Source: Bradyrhizobium liaoningense
Lineage (GTDB): Bacteria > Pseudomonadota > Alphaproteobacteria > Rhizobiales > Xanthobacteraceae
Direction of reading: 5' to 3'
Length of the DNA stretch: 64,000 nt
Assembly (NCBI RefSeq): GCF_018130955.1
Contig: NZ_JAFCJM010000016.1
Location: forward strand, 1-64,000
Position numbers and translations under genes: made by a program. Positions 1 through 7,363 of this stretch are shown piece after piece; position 1 is the stretch's first letter; every line of letters starts with the position of its first letter. Under the pieces are notes generated by a model. It saw nothing but the letters and a program-made list of their open reading frames with translations, was not told the DNA's origin and did no database searches.

Positions 1-72
1 CTCTCCAGCAGATCAATCTGCTCAGAGAATCATATCCGCTCGACACTCGATATGGGAAAGAGTCACAGCCTC

Positions 73-158
73 GTAGGATGGGTTGAGCCCTTGCGAAACC
101 CATCATAATCGCCGAGGCGATCGGCGATGGGTTTGGCTTCGCTTTACCCATCCTGCGA
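73..158. repeat. Imperfect palindromic intergenic element, copy 1
   Basis: The left arm (73-104) begins GTAGGATGGGTTGAGC and ends AAACCCATC. The right arm (126-158) begins GATGGGTTTGGC and ends ACCCATCCTGCGA. The arms are imperfect reverse complements around a loop of about 20 bases. The element lies just beyond the stop of the minus-strand transglycosylase gene. The same GGATGGGT...ACCCATCC design recurs at 4921-5033 and 5088-5168, so it belongs to a dispersed family. Bases 1-72 hold nothing I can identify. Confidence 0.7.
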
Positions 159-159
159 G

Positions 160-957
160 CTAATTGCCGTTATCCGCCGCAAGGCGCAGAAATTGCCGCT
201 TCATCGCGTTGACCCTCGCGACATAGCTTGCGACGAGGTGATCGCCGCAGCGCTCGCCGGCCATCATCTGAAAGTGACGGCGCGCGTAGGCTGTGGCGGG
301 ACCCGCGCCGCAGAGATGGATGAAGGCGGCCAGATCCTGCTTCTGCTGCGCGCTTGCCTTCACATCGCCCGCACGGCCGAGAACATCGGCCACATTGTTG
401 TCCAGATACACCGATGCCAGCTCGATCGCGTGGCTCGGAATCGCGCGGATATAGAGACTGGTGAACCCGCAGCCGGTATCCGTGACCGCGTTATCACGGA
501 CACAGAACCGTGCGGCCTCGGCGTAGGCTGCGTCTAGCATCTGGTAGAGGCCGACGGCGCTGGAGGCGGGCCGGTAGATCGCGAGGGGATTGAGGCTCAA
601 TCGCCAGCGCCAGTAGGTGCGCGCGACCGGATTGCCTGAACTCTCGACCTGCGCCAGCGCGGCCAGCAATTCGGGCGTGATCGTAGCGGTGGAATGCTTG
701 CGGAACAGCGGCCCGTATTGCCGCCAGTTCTCTGATGGATCCTTGTCGAGGGCGTTGCCGACAAGGACAAACAGCTCAGTCGGCTTGCGGATCATTTGAT
801 AGACGATGTTCAGAAGCGCGACGCCCGCAACCAGGATCGCCACGCCGCCCGCGATCCGAGCCATCCGCGGTGCTCGTGCGAACCTCTTCCGCGCCCACCG
901 CGCGCCCCGCCGCAAGCTGCGAAGGCGACGGAGGAGGCGACTGCTTTTTCTTGGCAT
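160..957 (-). CDS. Membrane-anchored lytic transglycosylase-like protein (SLT domain)
   Basis: The 265-residue protein has a very basic N-terminus, then one membrane segment at about residues 32-55 (IAGGVAILVAGVALLNIVY), suggesting a signal anchor with the rest in the periplasm. The region from about residue 90 resembles a soluble-lytic-transglycosylase fold. It has LLAALAQVESSGNP, in which the Glu of QVESSG would be the catalytic acid, then SSAVGLYQM, matching the G-L-x-Q-[IM] motif of the family. Such enzymes cleave peptidoglycan with formation of anhydromuramic acid. Four cysteines in the C-terminal half could form disulfides. It is divergent from the DUF2312 gene and stands alone. Exact subfamily and substrate are not clear; a cell-wall role is inferred from motifs only. 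Confidence 0.7.
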   Translation of the reverse strand: MPRKSSRLLRRLRSLRRGARWARKRFARAPRMARIAGGVAILVAGVALLNIVYQMIRKPTELFVLVGNALDKDPSENWRQYGPLFRKHSTATITPELLAALAQVESSGNPVARTYWRWRLSLNPLAIYRPASSAVGLYQMLDAAYAEAARFCVRDNAVTDTGCGFTSLYIRAIPSHAIELASVYLDNNVADVLGRAGDVKASAQQKQDLAAFIHLCGAGPATAYARRHFQMMAGERCGDHLVASYVARVNAMKRQFLRLAADNGN

Positions 958-1114
958 GGGTCTTGTGGGCGTCCATCACGCCAATTGCTGCGCTCCACCG
1001 CTGAGGCGACATGTCAGTCGGCAGGGTTCCCACGTGCTGTGCGGGACCCGTCGGTTAACACATTGGTCATTCGTTTGCGGTCATTTTCGTAGCCTCATTC
1101 AACAAAGAGGCACC

Positions 1115-1384
1115 ATGACTGACATCACCATTCCCGGCGGAAAAATTCGTTCGTTCGTCGAGCGAATCGAGAACCTGGATACTGAATTGCAGGAGTTGAA
1201 CGAGCAGAAGAAGGAGGTCTTCTCGGAAGCGAAGGCCGAGGGTTTCGATGTGAAGATCCTCAAGGAGATCATCAAGTTGAGGAAGCAGGACCAGGACGAG
1301 CGCGACGAGCGCGAAACCCTGCTTGATCTCTATATGCGCGCGATGGACACGGCGCAGACCGAGAGTGTCGCAAAGGCGGCGTGA
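1115..1384 (+). CDS. DUF2312 (UPF0335) family protein
   Basis: This 89-residue, highly charged protein (GGKIRSFVERIENLDTELQE) is predicted to be almost entirely helical and coiled-coil. It matches the DUF2312/UPF0335 family found across alphaproteobacteria, with typical length. I chose the ATG at 1115 because AAAGAGG lies 5-10 bases upstream; the open frame extends further upstream but that part is not family-like. The KLRKQDQDERDERETLLDLY stretch is the family's conserved C-terminal block. Function is unknown; a DNA- or RNA-associated role has been guessed from its charge and helicity but nothing here tests that. Confidence 0.85.
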   Translation: MTDITIPGGKIRSFVERIENLDTELQELNEQKKEVFSEAKAEGFDVKILKEIIKLRKQDQDERDERETLLDLYMRAMDTAQTESVAKAA

Positions 1385-1594
1385 TACAAATCATCAAATC
1401 AAGTGACGAGAGTCGCTTGAGTTGGCGAGCCGGTCCGCGCTTCGCGCGGCCCGGTTGCACCTGCAAGCGACATCGCGAGGAAGCAGAATTTTAAGATTCG
1501 CTGCGGGCCGATTTGCGCGATTCCGATTCGTTCCTTGAGAACGAAGCGGAGTCAGATGCAGAACGAATGTCTCTGCAAAGGCATGTGAGTGAGC
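1385..1594. other. Intergenic region, no recognisable gene
   Basis: This is the space between two convergent genes. I found no convincing terminator, RNA gene or coding frame. Base composition is AT-richer than the surrounding core genes. Confidence 0.4.
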
Positions 1595-2227
1595 TTACGG
1601 TGCTCGCACGGCGTAGAGTCTTTGGTAGATCATCCGCTCGGGGAGCCGATCCAGCAGCCGGTAGCCAAGCGGCAGCTTGAGGAGGATGCCGACGATCCGA
1701 GATGAAAGCGGATGCCAATAGACCGACAGATTATAGAATCTGATGACCGTGAATCCGAGCGTCTTGAATTCGAGCATCAATCGCCTGTGGCTGAAGTATC
1801 TCTGATAATCGATGATGGGACCCGAAAGCCAAAGCAACTTGCCGGAGTGTTCCCTGGCAACCTTCGCCAGAAATGCTCCCTGCTCCTCATGGGACAAATA
1901 GTGGATACATTCGAGGGCTGCGATCACGTCGTAACCCCCAAACGACGTGTCCAGGAGGTCCGCGGCCTCGAACCTGGCATTTCCCAGATTCAACGACTTC
2001 GCGCGGGCAATCGCGACATCGCTGATATCGACGGCAGTCACCGATCGCGCCCTGTGAAAAATCACCTGGGTGAGGTGGCCTTCGCCGCAGCCAAGCTCAA
2101 GAACCGTTTTCTTGCGAATGGATCGCGTCAGGCGCCGGCGCAGCACCTTGTCCCTGAATGTCGCGCGCGCGTAGCCCCACGGATCAGGCGTTGCATAGTA
2201 GCGATTGAAATCTTCGGCCGTGCGCAT
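1595..2227 (-). CDS. Class I SAM-dependent methyltransferase, NodS-like
   Basis: The 210-residue protein has a clear class I SAM-binding fold. Motif I is VLELGCGEGHLT at about residues 42-53, followed by the acidic motif II in VTAVDISD and motif III around AADLLDTSFGGYDVI. The short length and the overall layout, starting with YYATPDPWGY, resemble the NodS/SAM methyltransferase group that acts on small amines or sugars. No nod genes are nearby, so a nodulation role is not supported. The start lies 10 bases after the stop of the small membrane-protein gene on the same strand, so the two are probably cotranscribed. The gene is noticeably less GC-rich than its surroundings (32 G+C in the 60 bases 1861-1920), which hints at acquisition. 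The substrate cannot be deduced. Confidence 0.75.
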   Translation of the reverse strand: MRTAEDFNRYYATPDPWGYARATFRDKVLRRRLTRSIRKKTVLELGCGEGHLTQVIFHRARSVTAVDISDVAIARAKSLNLGNARFEAADLLDTSFGGYDVIAALECIHYLSHEEQGAFLAKVAREHSGKLLWLSGPIIDYQRYFSHRRLMLEFKTLGFTVIRFYNLSVYWHPLSSRIVGILLKLPLGYRLLDRLPERMIYQRLYAVRAP

Positions 2228-2237
2228 GGCGAGGCGG

Positions 2238-2468
2238 CTAGAGGCTGGCGCCTGAGGCCATCAGCATTGCGCCGACGGCCATGAGAAGAACTCCTGGCCA
2301 ATTCGATTTGAAGCCAAGGAAGCGCAGACTCCGCCGCGGCGGTTCCAGCGTACCGCGAACGTCCCGAGCGGAATCCTGACCGCTAAGCGGTCCTCGCCAA
2401 ATCGTGGCGCGCGCCATGTACAGGAGTCCGCCGATGATGAGCAGCGCGCCAAGGCCCATCAGGACCAT
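2238..2468 (-). CDS. Small two-helix membrane protein
   Basis: This 76-residue protein has two hydrophobic helices, at about residues 3-20 (LMGLGALLIIGGLLYMA) and 57-74 (WPGVLLMAVGAMLMASG), joined by a basic and polar loop of about 35 residues. I do not recognise the family. The helix-loop-helix layout is seen in many small inner-membrane proteins of Bradyrhizobium. The gene ends 10 bases before the methyltransferase start and probably forms an operon with it. It is genuine only by its composition and spacing, so confidence is moderate. Confidence 0.55.
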   Translation of the reverse strand: MVLMGLGALLIIGGLLYMARATIWRGPLSGQDSARDVRGTLEPPRRSLRFLGFKSNWPGVLLMAVGAMLMASGASL

Positions 2469-2559
2469 TTTCGCCTCTCAACTCGTCAGTGCCACCCATA
2501 ACGGACGTAGCCTATTTCAAAACCTTGAATGGTGATTGGTTCCACACACCGCCGCCATC

Positions 2560-2655
2560 GCTGGGTATCGGCTTCCGCCTTCGCTCGCTGAGCTTCGGCG
2601 AGACAAGTCCGCCTTCGCTCTCCGAGCCATGGCGGACAAGTCGCTCTGCCCATCA
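2560..2655. repeat. Degenerate dispersed intergenic element
   Basis: The segment contains CTTCCGCCTTCGCTCGCTGAG and a second TCCGCCTTCGCTCTCCGAG, with a matching inverted piece ending GGCGGACAAG. The first 20-base block is nearly identical to 4980-5000 in another intergenic element of this window. It lies between the ends of two minus-strand genes. I read it as a decayed copy of the same palindromic family. Confidence 0.5.
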
Positions 2656-2662
2656 TACCGGC

Positions 2663-3628
2663 TCACCAATCCGGATCGCCGTAATAAGGGTCGACCATGT
2701 ATGGCGGGGGCGTCCAGGGTCCGCGCGGCGGCCTGGGCCGCCGAGGTGTGGCCGCGGGAATGTGCCGACGCGCAGCCATATCGGTCTCCTTCATCACGCT
2801 CTGCCCGGCGGGTTTCGCGGATAAGGTCGTAAGCTGCGTTTGCAGCGCCTGGACCTGCGCGGCGAGGCGCGCATTGTCATGAGCACCTTTCTCCTGCGCG
2901 GTCTTGAGTTGTTGAATGGCGTCGGCCTGCTCGCGAAGCGTTTGCTCGTTGCGGCTCTTCTGTTGCTCGAGCTTTTCGTTGATGCTCGCAAGTGCCTCGG
3001 TGATGGTCTTGAGCGATTGCGTCAGCTCGGCGGATGCCTGGTTGGGCGATGTAGCGCCGGCCGGCGGAGCGCTTTCCGCCTCCTTGTGGGCCGGCGGTGC
3101 GGGCAGGGGCGTCTGCTCATCCGCAGCAGCCAGCAGGACCGTCGGCGGCCCTGCCGGACTGCGAACCTCTGATACCTCCGGGGGCGGGTTCGCGACCGGC
3201 GGGGCCCATCGGGCCATGATCGCCTTGGCCTCATCGCGGTATTGCGAGGCGAACGCAGCACCAAGGACGCCTATCGCCAGCAACAGGCCAACGAAGGCTC
3301 GCAGCATGGGCCGGTCCCCTTTCAGGCCTTGATGGCGAGCCTTGCTCTCCGGCGCTGGCGCCTGGGGAGCGTCGCCTCGTTCCGCACCAGCTCTTACCTG
3401 CCGGACCGGTGGGCTGTCGCTGCCGCGCTCCAATCCGGAGACCACTCGATCCAGCCGTGCAAGTTCCTCATTGGCGCTCTTGATCCGTTCATAGGCCTGC
3501 GCCAGCTCGACATCCGAGCGCTGTCTGCCTTGCGGATCGTCCGGCTTGGGGGCGTCCGGTTTGGGGGCGTCCGGTTTGGGGTCGTGCGTCTCAGGCACCG
3601 ATGCGCTCTCCATCCAGTCTTGCGTCAA
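2663..3628 (-). CDS. Single-pass membrane protein with coiled coil and proline-rich tail
   Basis: This 321-residue protein is of no family I recognise. The first 80 residues are charged and contain a DAPKPDAPKPDDP repeat and a short coiled coil (AYERIKSANEELARLDRVV). A single membrane helix follows at about residues 105-122 (MLRAFVGLLLAIGVLGAAFA). The periplasmic part is Pro/Ala-rich, then forms a long coiled coil at about residues 200-275 (ALASINEKLEQQKSRNEQTL), and ends in a Pro/Arg-rich, Tyr-Asp-containing tail. The open frame starts with TTG at 3628; an ATG at 3613 is the alternative, and neither has a strong ribosome binding site. It lies between two cell-wall hydrolase-like genes on the same strand, so a structural envelope role is plausible but unproven. 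Confidence 0.6.
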   Translation of the reverse strand: MTQDWMESASVPETHDPKPDAPKPDAPKPDDPQGRQRSDVELAQAYERIKSANEELARLDRVVSGLERGSDSPPVRQVRAGAERGDAPQAPAPESKARHQGLKGDRPMLRAFVGLLLAIGVLGAAFASQYRDEAKAIMARWAPPVANPPPEVSEVRSPAGPPTVLLAAADEQTPLPAPPAHKEAESAPPAGATSPNQASAELTQSLKTITEALASINEKLEQQKSRNEQTLREQADAIQQLKTAQEKGAHDNARLAAQVQALQTQLTTLSAKPAGQSVMKETDMAARRHIPAATPRRPRPPRGPWTPPPYMVDPYYGDPDW

Positions 3629-3705
3629 CGGAATGAGTGCGGCAGTCCGCGGATGTGGAAAGAATAGGTCCCGCCGCCGTCGCGATCAAGACAACGCAAG
3701 CTGTT

Positions 3706-4803
3706 CTATCTCGAGCGTTCGGCCGCCGCAGTCAGCACTGGATAGCGGGCGTAGAACGTGTCGACGCGGTCCCGCCACATCGCCACGAACGCGGCCGAGG
3801 TGAGACCATCGACCGACTTCCATTCGCGTTTGACCGCCGGCAGCGTGTTGCCCCAGATGGCTCGCTTGCACCATCGCTCGCCCTTCTCCGAGCCCTCCTG
3901 GGTTGCGCACATGGACTTCCAGGCAATCCGCTGCGGATGGCTGATGTGTTCGGCGGCTCCTTGCCAGCCCTGCTGGTGGATCAGGTAGAGATCGGAAAGG
4001 GTCGGCTTCTTCTGCGTTAATATTTCGAAGAGCGCAGCCTCGGTGAGGAACTTGTAGGCGGCACCCATCGCGTTGTCGCGCGGATTGAGGATATCGCCCG
4101 ATCCGAATTTGCCGAACTCGTACTTGCTCAGCTGGAACAGGCCGATATAGGAGCCGGTGCGTTGCTTCGGATTGAAATCGGATTCGATCTTGGCGACTGC
4201 CTTCATGAAATTGGCGTCGATACCGAACGCTTCGGCCGCGCGTTCGATCTCCTGGACCGGCGTTCCGAGCGGAACGTCGCTCAACGCCGACAAGGCGATC
4301 TTCGCGGGCTTCTCCGGCGGCGGAATTTCCGAATAGACGTAGTACTTGAGATACGATTGTTTGCCTTCGCCTGGATTGGGCGACGGAGCCGGCGCACGGT
4401 CCTGCGGTTGCGCCGCCTCGTTTTCTGGCGGCGCAGTCTCCAGGCTGGCGACCTGCAACCCTGGCCCTTGCGAACCGGTTACATCGGACGGCGGCACCGA
4501 GTCCCGCGCCGCGGCGCTGAATCCCGCCGCAACTTTCGCATTCGCCGATAATCCCGTATCGAATTTCGCCGCGATGACCGGGGTCGGATACGCCGCGCTG
4601 GCATTTGTCAGCGCCGTCGTCACATTCAGCGCGATGCCGCTGAATGCATCGGCAACTCTCGCATTCGGCGTTGCCATGCTCGGGCGCAATACCGCGATCG
4701 GATGAATCGCGCCAAGCGACGCCGCGGTCAGCGCGGCGGCAATATAGCTTGCCTGCCAAATCTTCAATGTGGCCAGCCGCGCGGCCGCGGTCCCCCCGTT
4801 CAT
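3706..4803 (-). CDS. Transglycosylase SLT domain-containing protein
   Basis: The 365-residue protein has a hydrophobic N-terminal segment at about residues 15-33 that should export or anchor it, then about 140 low-complexity Ala/Pro-rich residues, then a C-terminal SLT-like domain. In that domain FMKAVAKIESDFNPKQRTGS carries the candidate catalytic Glu (in IESDF), and SYIGLFQLSKYEF matches the family's G-L-x-Q motif. LYLIHQQGWQGAAEHI fits the later helical motif. Members trim peptidoglycan in the periplasm, often to make room for secretion or appendage structures; no such system is in the window. It is the second SLT-like gene in the first 5 kb. Confidence 0.75.
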   Translation of the reverse strand: MNGGTAAARLATLKIWQASYIAAALTAASLGAIHPIAVLRPSMATPNARVADAFSGIALNVTTALTNASAAYPTPVIAAKFDTGLSANAKVAAGFSAAARDSVPPSDVTGSQGPGLQVASLETAPPENEAAQPQDRAPAPSPNPGEGKQSYLKYYVYSEIPPPEKPAKIALSALSDVPLGTPVQEIERAAEAFGIDANFMKAVAKIESDFNPKQRTGSYIGLFQLSKYEFGKFGSGDILNPRDNAMGAAYKFLTEAALFEILTQKKPTLSDLYLIHQQGWQGAAEHISHPQRIAWKSMCATQEGSEKGERWCKRAIWGNTLPAVKREWKSVDGLTSAAFVAMWRDRVDTFYARYPVLTAAAERSR

Positions 4804-4920
4804 GGCCCCGACTAGGCACGCAGATTAAGGAGGCGAGGGGATGACAATGGGGCGCATCTGCGGCGCAGATGCGGCCAGTCTCGGCCGCGTCGCCAAGGTC
4901 GCCTTAATTGGAAGCCCGCA

Positions 4921-5033
4921 GGATGGGGTTGAGCTCGCGAAACCCATATCGTCGTGGGTCGCAATTGATGGGTTTCGCTTCCGCCTTCGCTCGTCGAGTT
5001 ACGGCGGGTGTAGTCGGCTAATCCACCCTACGG
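4921..5033. repeat. Imperfect palindromic intergenic element, copy 2
   Basis: The left arm starts GGATGGGGTTGAGC and runs to AAACCCAT. The right arm starts GATGGGTTTCGCTTCCGCC and ends ATCCACCCTACGG, with extra sequence inside it. The family is the one at 73-158 and 5088-5168. It ends two bases before a fragment of the neighbouring EamA gene. Confidence 0.6.
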
Positions 5034-5034
5034 G

Positions 5035-5081
5035 CTGTTCGCCGTCTCCGTCCAGCGCCTCGGCGTCGCGCGCGCCGCGGT
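5035..5081 (+). pseudogene. 47-bp fragment identical to the downstream EamA gene
   Basis: Bases 5035-5081 are identical to 5987-6033, which encodes the LFAVSVQRLGVARAA part of the EamA transporter. After this point a palindromic element (5088-5168) intervenes, and then TGTCAGCCCTG near 5189-5199 resembles the TGCCAGCCCTG that continues the gene at 6049-6059. I infer a decayed partial duplicate that has been interrupted by the element. Confidence 0.75.
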
Positions 5082-5087
5082 AGAGCC

Positions 5088-5168
5088 GTAGGATGGGTGG
5101 AGCGCAGCGATAGCCATCGCCTTGGTGCGTCACGATTGATGGGTATCGCTGCGCTCCACCCATCCTAC
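5088..5168. repeat. Near-perfect palindromic intergenic element, copy 3
   Basis: The left arm 5088-5121 (GTAGGATGGGTGGAGCGCAG at its start) and the right arm 5134-5168 (ending GCGCTCCACCCATCCTAC) are almost perfect reverse complements about 31 bases long, with a loop of about 14 bases. It is the best-conserved copy of this family in the window, and would form a strong hairpin in RNA or a cruciform in DNA. Confidence 0.85.
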
Positions 5169-5245
5169 AACATCGCGCCGCTGCGCGTGTCAGCCCTGCA
5201 GACGCATGGGTTGAGCGCGCGGCGGCGTCGACGTACCTCCAGACC

Positions 5246-6166
5246 ATGGACCAACGCACGCGCGGCACCGACGCGCTCACTCAAAAGCCCGACGCGACAC
5301 CGGCGCTGCTCGGCATCGTCTGCGGCCTCGCGGCGGCGCTGTTCTGGGCGCTCGGCTTTGCCGCTACGCGGCACGGGCTGAAGGCCGGCTTCACGCCGGT
5401 CGATCTTTTGGTGCATCGCTACGTCTGGTCCGGCATCGCGTTCGTGCCGCTGGTGCTGCGCGCAGGCATCGGGGATCTCTGCGGCATCGGGTGGGGACGG
5501 GGCCTCGTGCTGATGGTGCTCGGCGGCCCCGTGATGTCGCTGATCTCCTATACCGGCTTCCTGTTCGTGCCGCTCGGCCATGGCAGCGTCATCCAGCCCT
5601 CGTCGGCCACGCTCGGCGGCCTCCTGCTCGCGGCCGTCGTGCTGAAGGAGAAGATCACGGCCTCGCGGCTGGCGGGCGCCATCGTCATCGTCGGCGGCCT
5701 CTGCGTGATCGGCGCAGAGTCGATCGGCCATATCGGTGCCGACGGCGTGCAGGGCGATTTGATCTTCGTGCTGACCGGCTTCATGTTCGCGAGCTTCGGC
5801 ATGCTGTTGCGCCGCTGGCGCGTCTCGGCCTATTCCGCCGCCATCGTCATCAACGTGCTGTCGCTCGCCCTGCTACCGATCTACCTCCTCACCGGCGGCC
5901 TCGCGCGCGTCGCGGCACTTGGGCTCACCGAGAACGCGCTCCAGGCGCTGGCGCAAGGCATCCTGGCCGGCCCGGCCGCGCTCTATCTGTTCGCCGTCTC
6001 CGTCCAGCGCCTCGGCGTCGCGCGCGCCGCGGTGTTTCCGGCCTGCGTGCCAGCCCTGACGCTGCTCGTCGCCTGGCTCTTGCTCGGCGAGCATCCGACG
6101 TCACTGCAGATGGCGGGACTGGCGACGGTGCTGTGCGGGTTCTGGCTGGCGCAGAGGCAGGGGTAG
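5246..6166 (+). CDS. EamA/DMT-family transporter
   Basis: The 306-residue protein has about ten hydrophobic helices arranged as two EamA repeats. The first begins LLGIVCGLAAALFWALGFAA and includes QPSSATLGGLLLAAVVLKEK; the second ends LVAWLLLGEHPTSLQMAGLA. The pre-helix 'LGE' motif in each half is typical of drug/metabolite exporters in the inner membrane. Substrate cannot be told from sequence. The start at 5246 gives a 20-residue polar lead before helix 1; no strong ribosome binding site is visible. It is flanked by two fragments of its own sequence (5035-5081 and 7054-7164), so it is probably the surviving member of a small tandem family. Confidence 0.85.
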   Translation: MDQRTRGTDALTQKPDATPALLGIVCGLAAALFWALGFAATRHGLKAGFTPVDLLVHRYVWSGIAFVPLVLRAGIGDLCGIGWGRGLVLMVLGGPVMSLISYTGFLFVPLGHGSVIQPSSATLGGLLLAAVVLKEKITASRLAGAIVIVGGLCVIGAESIGHIGADGVQGDLIFVLTGFMFASFGMLLRRWRVSAYSAAIVINVLSLALLPIYLLTGGLARVAALGLTENALQALAQGILAGPAALYLFAVSVQRLGVARAAVFPACVPALTLLVAWLLLGEHPTSLQMAGLATVLCGFWLAQRQG

Positions 6167-6314
6167 GGCGCCGGCCAACGGATCTTTGCTCGAACACTTA
6201 GACGCAGTAGAACCTCGCCGGGCGGCTTCGCGCGGGCTGGCGTGGAGCGGGGATCGGGGCCATCGAAGGAATCGCAGTGGACACGCGCAAACTTGCCGAC
6301 CGGGCTGCCTTGCA

Positions 6315-6995
6315 GTGACGAAACGATTCCTGACGGGAGCGTTGCCGTTTTACGCGCTGGCTGGACTGGCCATGTGCGTGTACCTGCTGCTCTACAAGAC
6401 AAACATCCTGGACATGAACGCGATCGTGCTCGAGGCGGCCGCCTCGTCATGGTTTCCGGTTTTCATATTCGTGTGTGTGCTGCTGGAGTCGGTCTTCCCG
6501 TACTTCGGCTATTTTCCAGGAACCGCTCTGATCCTGATGTCCGTTGCGCTGAATCCCAAGCCCGCGGATGCCTTCGTCTTCATCCTGGCATGGCTGGCCA
6601 TCATCGTGGGCGCCGTCCTCAGCTATGGACAGGCCCGGTTCTTCAGGCCGTTCCTGAAGCGGATAGCCTCGAGAGCCGCGATCAGCAAATGCGAATCCCT
6701 GCTCGACGCTTACGGGCCTTATGCGCGGATCGCCGTGTTCGTTCACCCCAACGCCGGCGCGATGTACTTCACGGCGCTCGGACTTCTCGACCGCAACCTG
6801 ACCGGTGAATTCGTCCATCTCTGCCTGGGGGCCGCGGTCTCGGTCGGCATCCTGTTCGTCGTGGTGACGAGGCTGTTGTCGTCGGTCGGCTCCACCGATG
6901 ACGGCGAATTGCAACTGTTGCTCGCGGCAGCGCTCGTCGCGATCGGGACCCTCGTCGGTCTCTACGCGGCCTTGCGCCGCGGCAGGACGGCATAG
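6315..6995 (+). CDS. DedA/VTT-like integral membrane protein
   Basis: With the GTG at 6315 the product is 226 residues, beginning VTKRFLTGALPFYALAGLAM; an ATG at 6372 is the alternative. It has about five or six hydrophobic helices. ESVFPYFGYFPGTALILMS resembles the E-x(n)-P-x-P-G re-entrant loop of DedA/SNARE-associated (VTT) proteins, and the second half (HPNAGAMYFTALGLLDRN) sits where the family has its second re-entrant loop. DedA proteins help lipid-carrier flipping and membrane homeostasis. The match is by pattern only. The open frame extends upstream to 6186 but that part is Arg-rich and unlike protein. The gene follows the EamA gene by about 150 bases on the same strand. Confidence 0.65.
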   Translation: MTKRFLTGALPFYALAGLAMCVYLLLYKTNILDMNAIVLEAAASSWFPVFIFVCVLLESVFPYFGYFPGTALILMSVALNPKPADAFVFILAWLAIIVGAVLSYGQARFFRPFLKRIASRAAISKCESLLDAYGPYARIAVFVHPNAGAMYFTALGLLDRNLTGEFVHLCLGAAVSVGILFVVVTRLLSSVGSTDDGELQLLLAAALVAIGTLVGLYAALRRGRTA

Positions 6996-7053
6996 GCTTC
7001 GCCCGATATTACTCAACGATCTATCCGAATTGAGTGCACTGTCACCGTAATCT

Positions 7054-7164
7054 CCGGCCCTGACACAGCTCGTCGCCTGGCTGCTGCTTGGCGAGCATCC
7101 GACGTCACTGCAGATGGCGGGACTGGCGATGTTGCGGTGCGAGTTTTGGCTAGCACAGAAGTAA
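7054..7164 (+). pseudogene. C-terminal remnant of an EamA transporter gene
   Basis: From 7060 the frame reads LTQLVAWLLLGEHPTSLQMA and continues to a TAA at 7162-7164. It closely matches the last 36 residues of the EamA gene, encoded at 6058-6166. Twenty or so substitutions, and the absence of the rest of the gene, mark it as a decayed paralogue. It lies between the DedA-like gene and the protease gene. Confidence 0.85.
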
Positions 7165-7314
7165 GGGTAGGGGCGAGCAGGAGCGACGTCCGGTTCATTT
7201 ATACGACCAGCTTGCCGGACATCGCTGCCGCATTTTTGAGGGCACCACTATGCAACCAAGGCGAGATATGATTTTAATGTGCTATCCGGAGGAGGCGACG
7301 GTTGCCGGCTAACT

Positions 7315-7340
7315 GCGGATTACGCCTTCGGCTGGTCCGC
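7315..7340. repeat. Short GCGGATTACGC-type palindrome
   Basis: GCGGATTACGC is followed by CTTCG and a complementary GCTGGTCCGC, giving an imperfect hairpin. It resembles the 'GCGGATTA...TAATCCGC' intergenic elements common in Bradyrhizobium, a second repeat type distinct from the GGATGGGT family. The surrounding 7165-7363 shows no gene. Confidence 0.45.
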
Positions 7341-7363
7341 CCTATGCTTGCTTGAGCCTGTAG

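Noticed and set aside
1595..2227. A nodulation locus because of NodS similarity and a NodU-like carbamoyltransferase
   Set aside because: The two genes are 50 kb apart, there is no nodABC, nodD or nod box, and both families have many other members.
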